This document shows positions 25,100-32,954 of a stretch of 64,000 bases of DNA, piece after piece. The position numbers were made by a program, and so were the translations under genes. The stretch's first letter is position 1; each line of letters opens with the position of its first letter. This DNA comes from Dinoroseobacter sp039192165 (GTDB taxonomy: Bacteria; Pseudomonadota; Alphaproteobacteria; Rhodobacterales; Rhodobacteraceae), in assembly GCA_039192165.1 (NCBI GenBank), contig JBCCXD010000002.1, forward strand, positions 496,001 to 560,000, written 5' to 3'. The notes below the pieces were generated by a model that did not search any database, was not told the DNA's origin, and saw only the letters and a program-made list of their open reading frames with translations.

Positions 25100-27886
25100 T
25101 TGATTTTCTTTGTACTTGCCGCTCCGATCGTGTTGCTGCTCGTGGCGTGGGTTGTCCTCTACAGTGCTGTGTTCAATGCGGCCCGAAGCCAACTTGCCGA
25201 AAGGGTCTTGTCTGAAGAGATCGGGCAGCCTGTTGTTATCGATGGGACGGTGCGCGTATCGCTGGGCACCACAATTACGGTTGAGATGGAGAATGCTTCG
25301 ATTCCGAGCATAGAGCTGCCCGACATGCCCCTTGCGGAATTGGAGCACGTATCGCTGCGAGCTCAGCTGGGTGATATTCTGAAGGGAGCGGGTGAATTTG
25401 ACGGCCTCGTCGTAAGCGGTCTGGCTGTGAGCCTCATTCAAGTCGATGACGGTCGCAACACTTGGTCCACAGGAGAAACGCCAGAAGCTCTGAATGCGAG
25501 CGCCGGACGTGAAGTAGGCGAAGCAGCTTCGGATGCTGTGACGCGCGCATTCGAAGCCAAAACGCTTTTGAATTTTGTGCTCCAGCGCACGGAGCGGCTC
25601 AGTGATGTCCGCTGGCGTGTTGAGGATAAGAAAAGCGGTTTTGTTTTTGATTACGAGCTGCGTGACATGACCTTTGAGCGCGATCTCGCGCGCGAAACCC
25701 TCCGGCTTGCCAGCAACGGGACTTTGAATGGTCAACCCTTCACCAGCCAGAGTGCTTACAACCGAGACGGTCCGTTCTTCACGGATTTCGAGATTGGCAG
25801 CCTCTCCTTACTATTTACCGGAAACATCTATCCTGATCGTACAGACGGCGGTTACGACGGGCGTTTAACCGTCAAGACCCCGGATGTCGGCGATCTGCTG
25901 GATGTTCTAAAGCTCGACCGGGCGATGGAAGGGGAGGGGGAACTTACAGCCGATGTAGCTGAACAGAACGGGGTCGTTTCGGTCAGCAATATTTCTATTG
26001 TAATGGATTTGGATGAAGGCCGCGCTTTTTCGGCAACCGGCGCTATCGGTGACTTTAAGGCGCTCGACGATGTCGATATTGCGCTTGATTTCCGATTTGT
26101 GCCCGAGGACCAAGCCCCGCCACGTGCCGATCGGTTTTCGGAGATCCGCCCTTTGTCTGCGAGCGCCCGCATAGAAGGGCAGGGCGGAGATATTACAATC
26201 GAAGATGCGATTCTTCGCACCAACGCATTCACCGAGTCGGTTGACGAGTTCGGCCCCGTCTCTGTTGGGCGCCTCCAAAGAACGCCGGACAACAAACTCG
26301 CATTGTCTCGCATCTCACTCAGTGCAGGTCCTCCGGATACGCCCTATATCACCGCCACCGGCGAACTCCTCGATGCGCTGAACCTGGCGCAGTTTGCGTT
26401 CGAAGGGGCGGTGTCGGCGCCCGCGACCCTGCTTTTGACTGAGATCGAGCCGGAAAAAGCAAAGGCCTTTGGCACCGTTTCGGGTGCGTTCGCCTTTGAC
26501 GATCGTGATGGTTTCGGCCGTCTCAGAAAATTTGAACTGGGTGTCGTTGATACGGATCTTTGGGCTTTCCAGGCAAACGCGCAAAGTGGTGAAGACCCGG
26601 AAAGACAAACCGGAAAGCTGTCCTACTCGCTCAGGGTCGAGGATGGCGCAGATTTTTTTGCAGCGCTTGGCCTTGAGCCGATCGATCTCTCTCCGCTGGA
26701 AGTAGGAATGACCGCAGAGGGCAGTTTAGAGGCGCTTGATTTTGCGATGCGATTTGCGGCCGGAGGCTCCGATCTGGAGGGCGATTTTTCTTTGGCGGAG
26801 ACCGAGCGCACCTTGCAGCTTGATGGCGAAATCCGCAGTGCAGCGCTGCTGTTGTCGGATCTGGAAAAGCTGATGCAGGCTTTGGAGGATATTTCCAGTC
26901 TGAATGATCCCTCCGACCCGCCGGACGACATCGCTGCCGCGTCGACCAATCAAATTCTCGTCCAGCCGCTCTTGCTCCCGGATGATGCAAGCGCAACAGA
27001 TGGTGGTCTCGAAGCGCTTCTGGCGCAGGACGATGTGCAACCTTTGATACTGCCGGAACTTGACGATCCCAAACTCGCAGACCTTTTCGACCCAGATAGT
27101 GTTTTGCGGTACATGGACGTCGACGTTGCAATTGAGATTGCGCAATTGTCCGGGGTCAAAGGTGTCGCCCGTATTAGCAGTGAGCTGACCGCGTCTGGCG
27201 GAAAAGCGCAACTTGCCCCCATCCGGTTAAAATATGGGGCCGGAGAGATCGACGCGGCTGTCAATATGAACGTGATTGACGCCCCGGACCGCGTGCAGGT
27301 GTCTGGAAGGGCCGGTGGCTGGGATCTGCGCGACGCCTTGGCATTGATCGGGCCACGTCTGGATGCATCCGGAACACTGGCGGGAAGTTTTGACCTGAGT
27401 GGTCGTTATGGCAGCGACACGAGTTTTGTGGACACGATGCGCGGGCGCGCCACGGTGCGGATGTCGAATGGTGCAGTATCTACCAGCCTGCTGGAACTGG
27501 CCGGGCTCGGTGTTTTCCCCTGGCTGTTCTCGGAAGCGCGCCGCGAGGGACGCACAGAAATCACCTGTTTGGTGGCACCCATGCAGGTCGAAGCTGGCGC
27601 ATTGTCGTCTGATCAGGTGGTTCTTGAGACGCGTCAGGTGCAGGTGGTTACGCGCGGCACGGTCAACTGGCGTGAGGATTCTATAAACCTAAGAGCCGAA
27701 GCACGCCCGGTGGGCCGACCTCTTGCACGGAGCGCCTGGCCTTTTGATGTGTCGGGCAAGCTCTCGTCTCCGGATTTTCAGCTTCAGGCTGGCGGGTCGC
27801 GAGTACGCCGCGCCGACGGAGCCAATGTAATGCCGGAACCGCGTCAACCCTGCGTGCCAGATATTGCCCAGCTTCGAAGCAACTAG
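25100..27886 (+). CDS. AsmA-family protein
   Basis: The product of about 928 residues has an N-terminal transmembrane anchor (LIFFVLAAPIVLLLVAWVVLY) followed by a long, beta-rich periplasmic region and ends with an AsmA C-terminal domain (SGAVSTSLLELAGLGVF-like NGAVSTSLLEL, then CLVAPMQVEAG). AsmA-like proteins bridge the envelope and are implicated in phospholipid traffic to the outer membrane. The first standard start is TTG at 25100, but an AAGGAG box at 25068-25073 points to a non-standard ATC at 25079, which would add a basic SKKAKR segment before the membrane helix. The gene diverges from speA with about 230 bp between, which hold both promoters. Confidence 0.85.
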   Translation: MIFFVLAAPIVLLLVAWVVLYSAVFNAARSQLAERVLSEEIGQPVVIDGTVRVSLGTTITVEMENASIPSIELPDMPLAELEHVSLRAQLGDILKGAGEFDGLVVSGLAVSLIQVDDGRNTWSTGETPEALNASAGREVGEAASDAVTRAFEAKTLLNFVLQRTERLSDVRWRVEDKKSGFVFDYELRDMTFERDLARETLRLASNGTLNGQPFTSQSAYNRDGPFFTDFEIGSLSLLFTGNIYPDRTDGGYDGRLTVKTPDVGDLLDVLKLDRAMEGEGELTADVAEQNGVVSVSNISIVMDLDEGRAFSATGAIGDFKALDDVDIALDFRFVPEDQAPPRADRFSEIRPLSASARIEGQGGDITIEDAILRTNAFTESVDEFGPVSVGRLQRTPDNKLALSRISLSAGPPDTPYITATGELLDALNLAQFAFEGAVSAPATLLLTEIEPEKAKAFGTVSGAFAFDDRDGFGRLRKFELGVVDTDLWAFQANAQSGEDPERQTGKLSYSLRVEDGADFFAALGLEPIDLSPLEVGMTAEGSLEALDFAMRFAAGGSDLEGDFSLAETERTLQLDGEIRSAALLLSDLEKLMQALEDISSLNDPSDPPDDIAAASTNQILVQPLLLPDDASATDGGLEALLAQDDVQPLILPELDDPKLADLFDPDSVLRYMDVDVAIEIAQLSGVKGVARISSELTASGGKAQLAPIRLKYGAGEIDAAVNMNVIDAPDRVQVSGRAGGWDLRDALALIGPRLDASGTLAGSFDLSGRYGSDTSFVDTMRGRATVRMSNGAVSTSLLELAGLGVFPWLFSEARREGRTEITCLVAPMQVEAGALSSDQVVLETRQVQVVTRGTVNWREDSINLRAEARPVGRPLARSAWPFDVSGKLSSPDFQLQAGGSRVRRADGANVMPEPRQPCVPDIAQLRSN

Positions 27887-27965
27887 AGACCTGTCGCGCG
27901 GCCAATAGGAGCCGCGATGCCAATAGTAGACGCTTAGCGAAGCCGCTTTTTGCGCAAGGACCGCG

Positions 27966-28066
27966 CTACGATACGACTTCGAGCGGTCCGTGATCGTCAC
28001 AATGGCCATCATGCGGATGATGAAGCCGACCGTTCACCAGATAGCAGGTATGGCCGCCATGGGGAC
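27966..28066 (-). pseudogene. out-of-frame 3' part of the His-rich protein gene
   Basis: Downstream of a run of four C (minus strand, 28061-28064) the shifted frame reads VPHGGHTCYLVNGRLHHPH, then DGHCDDHG and PLEVVS before TAG at 27966-27968. It repeats the first half of the His-rich protein (VRHGDHIDYLHDGHLHHPHG). One extra C in the run would join the two parts into a 119-residue protein. A deletion, a sequencing slip or programmed slippage would all explain it. Confidence 0.65.
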
Positions 28067-28324
28067 GACTTCATGTCCGCATCCGGGGCCATGCACATGA
28101 CCTTCCTCATGCCCCAGAGCATCTTTATGAACAGGTGCACAGGTATCGGGATTGGTGGGCGACACTTCGATCTCGTGTTCATCAACGTGGTCACCATGCG
28201 GATGGTGCAGGTGACCATCATGAAGGTAGTCAATGTGATCCCCATGCCGCACCGCAGTGTGACCGCAGCCCGGGCCGTGATCATGATTATGGTTCTCGTG
28301 TTGAGGATTGGTGCATTTGGTCAT
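28034..28324 (-). CDS. histidine-rich metal-binding protein (frame interrupted near its end)
   Basis: The uninterrupted frame encodes 96 residues with about one quarter histidine. It starts MTKCTNPQHENHNHDHGPGCGH, and GPGCGH occurs again at about residues 80-85, showing two repeats. The protein probably binds zinc in the cytoplasm, as no signal peptide is seen. The last residues (MAAIPAIW) are out of keeping; the true continuation lies in the next frame (see the neighbouring entry). It begins 14 bp after the stop of the SmtB-type repressor gene and should be co-transcribed with it, so it likely buffers or hands over excess zinc. Confidence 0.75.
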   Translation of the reverse strand: MTKCTNPQHENHNHDHGPGCGHTAVRHGDHIDYLHDGHLHHPHGDHVDEHEIEVSPTNPDTCAPVHKDALGHEEGHVHGPGCGHEVVPMAAIPAIW

Positions 28325-28338
28325 CCGATCATTCCTTC

Positions 28339-28698
28339 TCAGCGCTGCGGAGTGTCTTCGGCAGCATGGTTGAGGAGGTCACGGACAAGACAGCTGATGT
28401 GGTCATCCGCGAGCTCGTAGTAAACGTGTTTCGCTTCCCGCTGACGGGACACAAGGCGCGCACTGTGCAAGAGCTTAAGTCTTGCGGAGACGGTCGCGAG
28501 CTTTTCACCTTCTGCTTCTGCAAGTTCACTCACACAGCGCCGGCCCTGCGCCAGTCTGAGCAGCAATCGCAGGCGTGACGCATCGCCAGCCGCGTTCAGC
28601 ATCGAAGCCGCAGTTTGAAGGACTGCATCTGTGGGAAGGTCAACGTCGCTTTGCGCCGTGTCATGTACACAGTCCAGAGTGATATCCTCTAAAGCCAT
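28339..28698 (-). CDS. ArsR/SmtB-family metal-sensing repressor
   Basis: The 119-residue winged-helix protein has its recognition helix around KLATVSARLKLLHSA and a complete alpha-5 metal site in the SmtB arrangement: Asp98-x-His100, ten residues, His111, two residues, Glu114. That pattern marks Zn(II)-type sensors. Additional cysteines at 10 and 55 could form a second site. An inverted repeat just upstream of the start is a suitable operator, and the His-rich protein gene follows 14 bp downstream. The cluster with znu genes and Zur fits a zinc-excess sensor. Confidence 0.88.
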   Translation of the reverse strand: MALEDITLDCVHDTAQSDVDLPTDAVLQTAASMLNAAGDASRLRLLLRLAQGRRCVSELAEAEGEKLATVSARLKLLHSARLVSRQREAKHVYYELADDHISCLVRDLLNHAAEDTPQR

Positions 28699-28713
28699 TG
28701 GCCACGCCTTTAA

Positions 28714-28736
28714 TCAATCATTTGATAGAATGATGA
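28714..28736 (-). promoter_or_regulatory. putative operator of the SmtB-type repressor
   Basis: The perfect inverted repeat ATCATT-6 bp-AATGAT (28717-28722 and 28729-28734), extended imperfectly by TCA/TGA, lies 16-38 bp upstream of the repressor start codon. Placement and spacing fit the imperfect 12-2-12-type operators of ArsR/SmtB proteins and suggest autoregulation of the repressor and His-rich protein genes. Confidence 0.55.
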
Positions 28737-28844
28737 ATGTACCTCTTATTGCAAGGTTTTTTGGCAACAGAGGATGAGAACGGCCTTGCGCAGGCTTTTG
28801 CTGCGTCTGGGCGCCATCAATTACACAGAAAAGGGCCGCGGCAC

Positions 28845-29087
28845 TCAGGCCCTGTCTTTGGCCAGTTGGATATCCTGTAAACGCTCCAACTCGTTCAAGG
28901 CACCTGCCGGATCGCCGGTACGGTCCAGAGCGCGGTTGTACGCCCGCAAAACCGATCGGGGACGCCAGGGCAAGGCTGCATTCGCAAGCCAGATCCGTAG
29001 CGCTGGCGGAAGACGGTCAAACTCCCGCATAGAGTCTTCGTTGCGCCGGTGCTTTCGAAGCCGGGTTTGTCCGAGGTTGCGCTTCAC
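28845..29087 (-). CDS. DUF6525-type small basic protein
   Basis: The 80-residue protein, rich in arginine, has the pattern RRNEDSMREFDRLPPALRIWLANAALPW-like (RRNEDSMREFDRLPPALR, WLANAALPWRPRS, YNRALDRTGDPAGALNELERLQ), which I recognise as the alphaproteobacterial DUF6525 family. Function is unknown. It starts with GTG, overlapping the stop of the upstream gene (GTGA), so the two are translationally coupled. Confidence 0.65.
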   Translation of the reverse strand: MKRNLGQTRLRKHRRNEDSMREFDRLPPALRIWLANAALPWRPRSVLRAYNRALDRTGDPAGALNELERLQDIQLAKDRA

Positions 29088-29428
29088 GAGCCCTCGTCCT
29101 CTGGATCAAGCTCAGCGTCAGGAAGCAGAACCAGGTGCGCCGCACCGAAACCAGCTATCGATGGAGAATAGCGAAAGAAAGCCGGGAGCGTTTCGTCCTG
29201 CCTCGGCGGTCCGATTGCAAGTACTGGAGCGCTGGTCGACACCGTCGTCACACTTGGCTGTTCGTTCGCTGTTGGAGAGATGCCATACTTTGACTCCAAG
29301 CACTTCTGGGTGCAGATCTGGCGTGTAAAATCAGCATTAATATGGGTAATTAAGTGCATATTCATGCCATTAATATCCATGCGACGCCGCCGGATCATTC
29401 GGCCAAAAGGCAGTTGCGCCTGTTCCAT
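29084..29428 (-). CDS. hypothetical protein
   Basis: The 114-residue frame overlaps the start of the DUF6525 gene by 4 bp, which supports its being real. It shows no signal peptide, membrane helix or known motif; the middle part (CTQKCLESKYGI) holds two cysteines and the end is acidic (DAELDPEDEG). Internal methionines at residues 17 and 22 are alternative starts. I do not recognise a family. Confidence 0.4.
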   Translation of the reverse strand: MEQAQLPFGRMIRRRRMDINGMNMHLITHINADFTRQICTQKCLESKYGISPTANEQPSVTTVSTSAPVLAIGPPRQDETLPAFFRYSPSIAGFGAAHLVLLPDAELDPEDEGS

Positions 29429-29604
29429 AGCGGATGATCACTTCACTGCGTGACAACATAACTCTTCAGATGTGACGGCTTTCTTCATCGCGTTTGTTTT
29501 TCATGGAGATAAGAAAGGCGTGAAGATCAAGATGCTGGTCTGTTGGCCGGTTTATGAGGGTAGGGGCGCCACGTAGCAGGCCGCCAGCGCTTTCATGTCT
29601 CAGA

Positions 29605-29638
29605 GGCCGGTCGATGCCTGTGACAGCTACGACCGGCC
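29605..29638 (-). terminator. hairpin downstream of znuA, probable transcript end
   Basis: A 9-bp perfect stem, GGCCGGTCG with CGACCGGCC, encloses a 16-base loop about 20 bp after the znuA stop codon. There is no T-run on the minus strand, so it may act as a 3'-end stabiliser or Rho-assisted terminator. The remainder of 29429-29656 shows no gene. Confidence 0.4.
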
Positions 29639-29656
29639 GAAAGGGCTATCAGATCC

Positions 29657-30832
29657 CTAAAGGCATTCCGCCAGGGTCGTCGCCATATTTCTGATAAGTT
29701 GCGGATAGAGCTCTGAACCCAGTTCCAGATCAACCCCGAGTGGGTCAATGACAGCCGTGCTGGCGTCGGTTCCATCGAGCACAGTCGCGACCAACCCCGG
29801 GTTGTACTGCGGCTCCGCCAGAACACAGCCTATGCCCTCTTCGCGGACACGGCCTTGGATCTCTGCGATGCGAGCCGGGCTCGGATCTGAGGCGTCTCCA
29901 AGCGAAATTGCGCCAGAGGCCGGGAAGTCGAAATCCATTTCAAAGTACTGGTAGGCGTCATGGAAGGCCACAAAGCTTCCGCCCCTCACCGGATTAAGAA
30001 TACCGCTGACTTCTTCGGTGAGCGCTTCCAACTCGGCCTTTCCAGCGGCAGCATTTGCGAAGTAGGCGCCGGCATTGTCCGGGTCCGCCGCAGACAATTG
30101 CGCTGCGATTACATTTAGCCAGGTCGACGCATTTTGCGGTGACAGCCATGCATGCGGATCATGTTCGCCGTGGTCATGTCCCTCATGGGCATGTTCTTCG
30201 TGATCGTGATCGTCATGCGCTTTCGCTTCGGCATGCTCTTCATGGTCATGGTCGTGATCATGAGCGTCGGCTTTGACCTCTTCGTGGTCGTGATCATGGT
30301 CATGATCGTGCGCGTCGGCGGACGCCTTCACTTCTTCATGTTCGTGATCGTGATCGTGATCATGGTCGTGCGCCTCGGCCTTCACCTCTTCATGGTCATG
30401 ATCGTGGTCGTGATCTTCGCCGTCGGCATGGTCTTCGTGACCGTGCTCTTCATCCCCATGGTCATGCGCTTCAAACAGAGCGCCCTCCCGGAAATCGTGC
30501 AGGACGGTCCCCTCGGACTCCAGAAGTGCCGTTACAGATGCGCCTTCAGCGAGCGTTTCAACCGCATCTTCCAACCAAGGCGTCAGATCCTCCCCAAGCC
30601 AGAAAACAACGTCGGCCTCTTGCAGCGCCGCTGCTTCCGAAGGTCGGAGGCTATACTGGTGTGGCGATGCCCCGGCTGGGATGATCAGATTGGGCGTCCC
30701 GACGCCTTCCATGACCCGTGAAACAAGCGAATGAAGCGGTGCGATATCGACGGCAACACTCGGTGTGTCTGCCATCGCCGTTCCTCCCATCAGGACAGCG
30801 GTCAAAGACAGAGGAAGCAGCTTTCTGGACAT
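29657..30832 (-). CDS. znuA: zinc ABC transporter substrate-binding protein with expanded His-rich loop
   Basis: The 391-residue periplasmic protein has a signal peptide (about residues 1-21, ending AMA-D) and the ZnuA metal site: His58 in SPHQYSLRPS, His228 in DPHAWL and a later histidine in AFHDAYQYF. Between the first two lies an unusually long acidic/His-rich insert, residues 123-228, made of four tandem HDHDHDHEEVKAxA-type units. Such loops gather zinc before transfer to the high-affinity site. It diverges from zur across 77 bp that contain two Zur-like boxes, with znuC and znuB behind zur. Confidence 0.93.
   Translation of the reverse strand: MSRKLLPLSLTAVLMGGTAMADTPSVAVDIAPLHSLVSRVMEGVGTPNLIIPAGASPHQYSLRPSEAAALQEADVVFWLGEDLTPWLEDAVETLAEGASVTALLESEGTVLHDFREGALFEAHDHGDEEHGHEDHADGEDHDHDHDHEEVKAEAHDHDHDHDHEHEEVKASADAHDHDHDHDHEEVKADAHDHDHDHEEHAEAKAHDDHDHEEHAHEGHDHGEHDPHAWLSPQNASTWLNVIAAQLSAADPDNAGAYFANAAAGKAELEALTEEVSGILNPVRGGSFVAFHDAYQYFEMDFDFPASGAISLGDASDPSPARIAEIQGRVREEGIGCVLAEPQYNPGLVATVLDGTDASTAVIDPLGVDLELGSELYPQLIRNMATTLAECL
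30218..30412 (-). repeat. tandem repeat coding the HDHDHDHEEVKA units of ZnuA
   Basis: Four degenerate in-frame copies of a 42-60 bp unit (residues 141-154, 155-174, 175-190 and 191-205 of ZnuA) vary in the number of HD dipeptides. Length differences are multiples of 3, as expected for slippage under selection for the frame. Confidence 0.8.
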
Positions 30833-30842
30833 TAGAACCTCT

Positions 30843-30859
30843 ATGTGATTTTATAACAT
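30843..30859. promoter_or_regulatory. putative Zur box 1 (znuA side)
   Basis: The 17-bp imperfect palindrome ATGTGATTTTATAACAT matches its own complement at the outer bases (ATGT...ACAT and AT...AT). It resembles the ATGTTATAnnATAACAT type of alphaproteobacterial Zur sites and lies 11-27 bp upstream of the znuA start. Confidence 0.6.
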
Positions 30860-30873
30860 TGAGAGCGGTATAA

Positions 30874-30890
30874 ATGATACGAAATAACAT
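30874..30890. promoter_or_regulatory. putative Zur box 2 (zur side)
   Basis: ATGATACGAAATAACAT is a second 17-bp imperfect palindrome (ATG.TA...TA.CAT) with its centre 31 bp, three helical turns, from box 1. It contains the first in-frame ATG of zur, which argues for translation from the later ATG at 30910. Confidence 0.55.
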
Positions 30891-30909
30891 GACAAGAGAG
30901 GCGCCTGAA

Positions 30910-31407
30910 ATGTCGTCCGAAGACGCGAGCCTAATTGGATTTTCAAAGCATGATCACGAGGCATGCGTGGCGGATGCTCTCAAGGCCGCTGAGACGCGCT
31001 GCGCAAATGAAGGGCTGCGATTCACGCCCGTGCGCCGTAAGGTTCTGGATCTTCTGCTGACCGAGCACCGCGCGCTCGGGGCGTACGCTATTCTGGATAT
31101 GCTGCGAGATGCAGGGTTCGGATCACAACCGCCTGTAGCCTACCGTGCGCTTGATTTTCTGGTCGAACATCAATTCGTCCACAAGATAGAACGGCTGAAC
31201 GCGTTTGTGGCCTGTGCGCATCCCGGCAAGACACACTCACCGGCCTTCATGATTTGCAGATTGTGCGACGCTGTGGCTGAAGCGCAATCCGTGCCGTCAA
31301 AGGGCGCGCTTGGCGCAGCGGCCCGGGCGGCTGGTTTCCAGATCGAGAAAACGGTTGTGGAGGCCGAGGGCATCTGCCCGGATTGCCTCGATAAAGTCGA
31401 CGCATGA
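30910..31407 (+). CDS. zur: Fur-family zinc uptake regulator
   Basis: The 165-residue Fur-family protein has a winged-helix N-terminal domain (LRFTPVRRKVLDLLLTEH, PVAYRALDFLVEHQFVHKIERLNAFV) and a dimerisation domain with two CxxC pairs (CRLC and CPDC) for structural zinc, as in Zur. The start at 30910 is preferred because GAGAGG lies 8 bases upstream and earlier ATGs fall within or beside a probable operator. The stop overlaps the znuC start by 4 bp, so repressor and transporter are co-expressed and probably autoregulated. Confidence 0.9.
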   Translation: MSSEDASLIGFSKHDHEACVADALKAAETRCANEGLRFTPVRRKVLDLLLTEHRALGAYAILDMLRDAGFGSQPPVAYRALDFLVEHQFVHKIERLNAFVACAHPGKTHSPAFMICRLCDAVAEAQSVPSKGALGAAARAAGFQIEKTVVEAEGICPDCLDKVDA

Positions 31408-32147
31408 GCCTGATATCAGTTGAAAATCTTGGCGTCGCCTACGGCGCGAAAGTTGTTTTGCGCAACGTGGCGCTGAAACTGGACGCGGGCGAGATCGTGA
31501 CCATTGTCGGGCCGAACGGGTCCGGCAAGACGAGTCTTTTGCGGGCGATCATCGGCGCAGTCACCCCGGCCACAGGTGAGATTTCGCGGCAAACTGGCCT
31601 GAAGATCGGTTACGTGCCGCAGAGGCTGCATATCGATCCCACCTTGCCGATTACAGTAGGTCGTTTTTTGCGCCTGACCGACACTGTCACAAAAGCGGAG
31701 TGCAAGGCAGCACTTGATGCCGCGGGCGCGCCGGACTTGCTGCCGCGTCAGATGTCTCAGCTTTCGGGGGGGCAGTTTCAGCGGGTTCTGCTGGCCCGGG
31801 CACTTATCAATACGCCCGATGTCCTTTTACTGGACGAAGCCACGCAAGGGCTCGATCAGCTCGGGTCTGCTGCGTTTTACAATCAGATAGAGACCGTACG
31901 GCGCGAGACCGGCTGTGCCATATTGATGATCAGCCATGAATTGCACGTTGTTATGAGCGCTTCGGATCGTGTGATCTGTCTGAACGGGCATGTCTGTTGC
32001 GAGGGCACGCCAGCAGTCGTGGCCTCGGCACCGGAATACCGGGCGCTGTTCGGGTCCGGTACAGGTGGTGCCCTTGCGCTCTACAGGCATGAGCACGACC
32101 ACGGGCATGATCATGATCAGCTGCACAGCCATGAGGCGGCCGAGTAA
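31404..32147 (+). CDS. znuC: zinc ABC transporter ATP-binding protein
   Basis: The 247-residue ATPase carries Walker A GPNGSGKTS, signature LSGGQFQRV, Walker B VLLLDEATQGLD and switch histidine in MISHELH. Its C-terminal tail (RHEHDHGHDHDQLHSHE) is histidine-rich, as in many ZnuC proteins, and may sense cytoplasmic zinc. Start and stop overlap zur and znuB. Confidence 0.93.
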   Translation: MSLISVENLGVAYGAKVVLRNVALKLDAGEIVTIVGPNGSGKTSLLRAIIGAVTPATGEISRQTGLKIGYVPQRLHIDPTLPITVGRFLRLTDTVTKAECKAALDAAGAPDLLPRQMSQLSGGQFQRVLLARALINTPDVLLLDEATQGLDQLGSAAFYNQIETVRRETGCAILMISHELHVVMSASDRVICLNGHVCCEGTPAVVASAPEYRALFGSGTGGALALYRHEHDHGHDHDQLHSHEAAE

Positions 32148-32944
32148 TGTTTGATGACTTTATGACCCGTGCCATGGTGGCGGGCGTTGGCGTCGCTTTT
32201 GCAGCAGCCCCGCTTGGCTGCTTTGTCGTCTGGCGTCGCATGGCATATTTTGGCGATGCCACAGCGCACGCGGCCATCCTCGGCGTGGCCCTGTCGCTTG
32301 CATTCCAAATCTCCATCTTCGTGGGCACTGTGGTTGTAGCCCTTGTCATGGCGCTGACAGTGACACTGCTGGCGGGGCGTGGGTACGCGATGGACACACT
32401 TCTGGGCGTACTTGCGCACTCTGCACTGGCTTTCGGACTGGTTGCGGTCTCGTTTTTATCTGGGATCCGGATCGATCTGATGGCTTATCTTTTTGGCGAT
32501 ATTCTTGCTGTGTCGCGAAGCGATCTCTTGGTGATTTGGGGCGGAGCAGCGATTGTGGTTGCTCTCATCGTCTGGCGTTGGTCGGCTCTCCTGACATCAA
32601 CCCTGAACGAAGAACTTGCTTATGCCAGCGGGCTTAATCCCAAACGGGAACAGCTGATCCTGACGGTCGCGCTCGCCATTACGGTTGCAGTGGCCATCAA
32701 GGTCGTCGGTGTCATCCTTATTGCGGCACTTCTGATCATTCCTGCAGCCGCGGCCCGAGGTCTCAGCCGAACACCCGAGGCGATGGCGGCGATTGCCGCA
32801 ATAATTGGCGCTGCATCCGCTGTTACGGGGCTGCAGGCTGCCTATGTCTTTGATACGCCCGCCGGACCGTCGATCGTCTGTGTTGCAACACTTATCTTTG
32901 CGGCACTCAACCTCGTTGGATGGCGCAGCCGAAGCAGCGTATAG
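32147..32944 (+). CDS. znuB: zinc ABC transporter permease
   Basis: The 265-residue ABC-3-family permease has about eight hydrophobic helices and the family stretch GDATAHAAILGVALS together with VVGVILIAALLIIPAAAARGL. It forms the inner-membrane channel with ZnuC. The TAATG junction with znuC indicates coupled translation. It converges with the mannitol dehydrogenase gene, only 10 bp apart. Confidence 0.93.
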   Translation: MFDDFMTRAMVAGVGVAFAAAPLGCFVVWRRMAYFGDATAHAAILGVALSLAFQISIFVGTVVVALVMALTVTLLAGRGYAMDTLLGVLAHSALAFGLVAVSFLSGIRIDLMAYLFGDILAVSRSDLLVIWGGAAIVVALIVWRWSALLTSTLNEELAYASGLNPKREQLILTVALAITVAVAIKVVGVILIAALLIIPAAAARGLSRTPEAMAAIAAIIGAASAVTGLQAAYVFDTPAGPSIVCVATLIFAALNLVGWRSRSSV

Positions 32945-32954
32945 CCCGGACCAA

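Noticed and set aside
24851..25735. 295-codon open extension upstream of speA on the minus strand
   Set aside because: It runs antisense through the start of the AsmA gene and its promoter, has unlikely composition, and the SpeA N-terminus is complete from the GTG at 24850.
27936..27955. Terminator after the AsmA gene (AGCG-AAGC-CGCT followed by T)
   Set aside because: The stem is only 4 bp; too weak to call.
30218..30412. CRISPR-like array
   Set aside because: The repeats are contiguous, in frame within ZnuA and without unique spacers.
30152..30721. Plus-strand frame predicting a very hydrophobic 'membrane protein' opposite znuA
   Set aside because: It is the complement of His/Asp codons (CAC/GAC read as GTG/GTC and ATG), which mechanically yields Val/Met-rich sequence; no ribosome binding site or family.
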